Below, piece after piece: positions 20,381 through 21,892 of a stretch of DNA of 21,892 nucleotides. The notes under the pieces are model-generated. The model worked only from the letters and a program-made list of their open reading frames with translations, had not been told where the DNA came from and made no database searches. The DNA lies in assembly GCA_964245495.1 (NCBI GenBank), contig CAXTNC010000031.1, positions 1-21,892 on the forward strand. Direction: 5' to 3'. This DNA is from LMUY01 sp964245495. Lineage in GTDB: Bacteria > Pseudomonadota > Alphaproteobacteria > Acetobacterales > Acetobacteraceae. The position numbers and the translations under genes are program-made. Numbering within the stretch: position 1 is the first letter of the stretch; every line of letters starts with the position of its first letter.

Positions 20381-21514
20381 TCAGGCCTCGGCGAAGTGCG
20401 GGACGGCGGACAGCGCCGCGATGGCATAGTCTACGTCCGAGCGGGAGGTAAAGCGTCCCAACCCTATCCGCAAGGTCCGCGCCGCGGACGCCGGGTCCAG
20501 CCCCATGGCGGTGAGCACGTAAGAGGGCGCCACCGCGGCGGAAGAGCAGGCGGACCCGGTGGACACGCACAGGCCCGGGTTGGCGCGCATGACGTCCAGG
20601 GCGTCGCCGTGCGGCAGGGTGACGTTGAGGTTGCCCGGCAGCCGGTGCGCCATGCTGCCGTTGACGCGCAGGCCGGGCAACCGCCGGGCCAGCCCCGTCA
20701 GCAGGTGGTCCCGCAGGGCCGCGAGCCGCACGGCCTCGTCCGCCATCTCGGCCATCGCGATGCGGCACGCCTCGCCGAACCCGGCGACCAGCGGGGTGGG
20801 CAGCGTGCCTGACCGCAGCCCCCGCTCCTGCCCGCCGCCGGAGAACAGCGGCTGCACCCGCGCCCGCGGGCGGCGGCGCACGTAGAGCGCGCCCACGCCC
20901 TTGGGGCCATACAGCTTGTGGGCGCTGAAGGAGGCAAGGTCGATGCCGGCCACGTCGAACGCCACCTTGCCCAGCGCCTGCGCCGCGTCCGTGTGGAACA
21001 GCGCGCCCGCCGCGTGGGCGAGCCTGGCCAGGCGGGGCAGGTCTTGCAGCACGCCGGTTTCGTTGTTGGCGGCCATCACGCTGACCAGCGCCGTCGGCTC
21101 GGCCAAGGCCTGCTCCAGGAAGGCCGGGTCCAGCAGGCCATCGGGCCGGACCGGCAGCACCACCGGGTCGAACCCTTCGGCGCGCAGGTCGGCCACGCTT
21201 TCCAGCACGCACTTATGCTCGGTGGCGACCGTGACGACCCGGCGGCGGCCGTTTGCAGCGGCGAAGCGCGCCGCGCCCTTGACCGCGATGTTGTTGGCTT
21301 CGGTGGCGCCGGAGGTGAACACGATCTCCCGCGGTTCGGCGCCGATGGCGGCTGCCACCTGGGCGCGCGCCGTTTCCACGGCCTGCTCGGCGTCCTGGCC
21401 CATGGCGTGCTCGGCGCTGTGGGCGTTGCCGAACCGCTCGGTCCAGAACGGCAGCATGGCGGCCACCACCCGGGGATCGCACGGCGTGGTGGCCTGGTTG
21501 TCCAGGTAGACCAT
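20381..21514 (-). CDS. iscS: Cysteine desulfurase, IscS type
   Basis: IscS takes sulfur from cysteine as an enzyme-bound persulfide and passes it to cluster scaffolds and tRNA thiolases such as MnmA; PLP is the cofactor. The 377-residue product begins YLDNQATTP (3-11) and has ATEHK (97-101, His100 over the PLP ring), NNETG (150-154), the PLP lysine Lys200 in SFSAHKLYGPKG, RSGT (234-237), and the active-site Cys323 in STGSACSS. It is somewhat shorter than E. coli IscS (404), mostly at the C-terminus, which in IscS binds IscU. ATG 21514 overlaps the stop of the upstream desulfurase gene (TGATG), showing tight coupling. The symbol is by similarity; NifS-like naming is possible. Confidence 0.92.
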   Translation of the reverse strand: MVYLDNQATTPCDPRVVAAMLPFWTERFGNAHSAEHAMGQDAEQAVETARAQVAAAIGAEPREIVFTSGATEANNIAVKGAARFAAANGRRRVVTVATEHKCVLESVADLRAEGFDPVVLPVRPDGLLDPAFLEQALAEPTALVSVMAANNETGVLQDLPRLARLAHAAGALFHTDAAQALGKVAFDVAGIDLASFSAHKLYGPKGVGALYVRRRPRARVQPLFSGGGQERGLRSGTLPTPLVAGFGEACRIAMAEMADEAVRLAALRDHLLTGLARRLPGLRVNGSMAHRLPGNLNVTLPHGDALDVMRANPGLCVSTGSACSSAAVAPSYVLTAMGLDPASAARTLRIGLGRFTSRSDVDYAIAALSAVPHFAEA

Positions 21515-21891
21515 CAGGCCGCCTTGCGGCTCAGCCGGCGCGCCATCGCGGCGTAGGCGGCGGCGAACGCCGCCACGTCGGCCGCCGTGACGTTCCAGGG
21601 CAGCGACGCGCGGATCGCCTCGCCCGCCAGGGCGCCCAGCCCCATGGCCAGCAGCACGTGGCTGCGCGCCACCTTGCCGGACGAGCAGGCGGCTCCGGCG
21701 GACACCTGCACCCCGGCCAGGTCGAGGGCCATCAGCTGGGTCTGCGCCGAAACGCCGGGCAGCGCCACGCACACGGTGTTGGGCAGGCGGGCTGGCCCGC
21801 CGAGCACGATGCCGCCCGCGGCGGACGCCGCGTCCTCGACCGCCTGGCGCAGCGGCAGCAGGTAGCGCGCCACGTCGTCCACCACCAGATG
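21514..21891 (-). CDS. Second cysteine desulfurase, C-terminal part (cut by window end)
   Basis: The visible 125 residues are the C-terminal domain of an aminotransferase class V/cysteine desulfurase: a helix HLVVDDVARYLLPLRQAVED, RLPNTVCVALPGVSAQTQLMALDL, the active-site Cys loop SAGAACSSGKVARSHVLLAMG, and the closing IRASLPWNVTAADVAAFAAAY. The frame is open to the window edge and a GTG at 21885 is internal. The stop overlaps the start of the iscS-type gene by one base. The two desulfurases differ clearly in sequence, so they are not a recent duplication. The N-terminal two thirds, including the PLP lysine, lies outside. Confidence 0.92.
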   Translation of the reverse strand, partial: HLVVDDVARYLLPLRQAVEDAASAAGGIVLGGPARLPNTVCVALPGVSAQTQLMALDLAGVQVSAGAACSSGKVARSHVLLAMGLGALAGEAIRASLPWNVTAADVAAFAAAYAAMARRLSRKAA

Positions 21892-21892
21892 C

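Overview
The window is 21.9 kb of very GC-rich, gene-dense chromosomal DNA. Protein sequences and gene orders (FdsGBAD-type formate dehydrogenase, DUF2244 protein, alphaproteobacterial-type tRNA-Met with G1:U72, tandem cysteine desulfurases next to ferredoxin and mnmA) suggest an alphaproteobacterium, probably Rhodospirillales/Acetobacteraceae. That placement is inference; there is no 16S gene here. No insertion sequence, integrase, CRISPR array or phage gene was seen.

Layout. 1-6.75 kb is mostly housekeeping: the 3' part of purK, a small membrane protein of unknown function, a DUF2244 membrane protein divergent from nth (endonuclease III), a zincin-like metallopeptidase, a pterin-4a-carbinolamine dehydratase, queC, a DUF4336 protein and, divergent from it, a potassium-channel-like protein. 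6.75-7.14 kb holds no convincing gene.

7.1-16.3 kb is a block entirely on the minus strand. In transcription order it reads tRNA-Met(CAT), LysR regulator, OFA-type MFS transporter, Tat-signal bicupin oxalate decarboxylase, then fdsG-fdsB-fdsA-fdsD (NAD-dependent molybdenum formate dehydrogenase). The parts make a coherent route: oxalate is split to formate and CO2, formate is carried across the membrane, and it is oxidised to CO2 with reduction of NAD+. The Tat signal suggests the first step is periplasmic, which changes what the transporter must do. The C-terminal cupin of the decarboxylase has lost several residues that form the second metal site in Bacillus subtilis OxdC. The usual fdsC/fdhD sulfurtransferase gene is missing between fdsA and fdsD.

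16.5-19 kb carries two tandem plus-strand OmpA-like outer-membrane proteins. Their beta-barrel halves have diverged, but their C-terminal OmpA domains are almost identical at DNA level (4 differences in 352 bp), pointing to recent gene conversion or domain copying.

19-21.9 kb is a minus-strand sulfur-trafficking operon: a cysteine desulfurase running off the window edge, a second IscS-type cysteine desulfurase, an Isc-type [2Fe-2S] ferredoxin and mnmA (tRNA 2-thiouridylase). Several convergent gene pairs meet within 1-2 bp or overlap, leaving no room for terminators between them.
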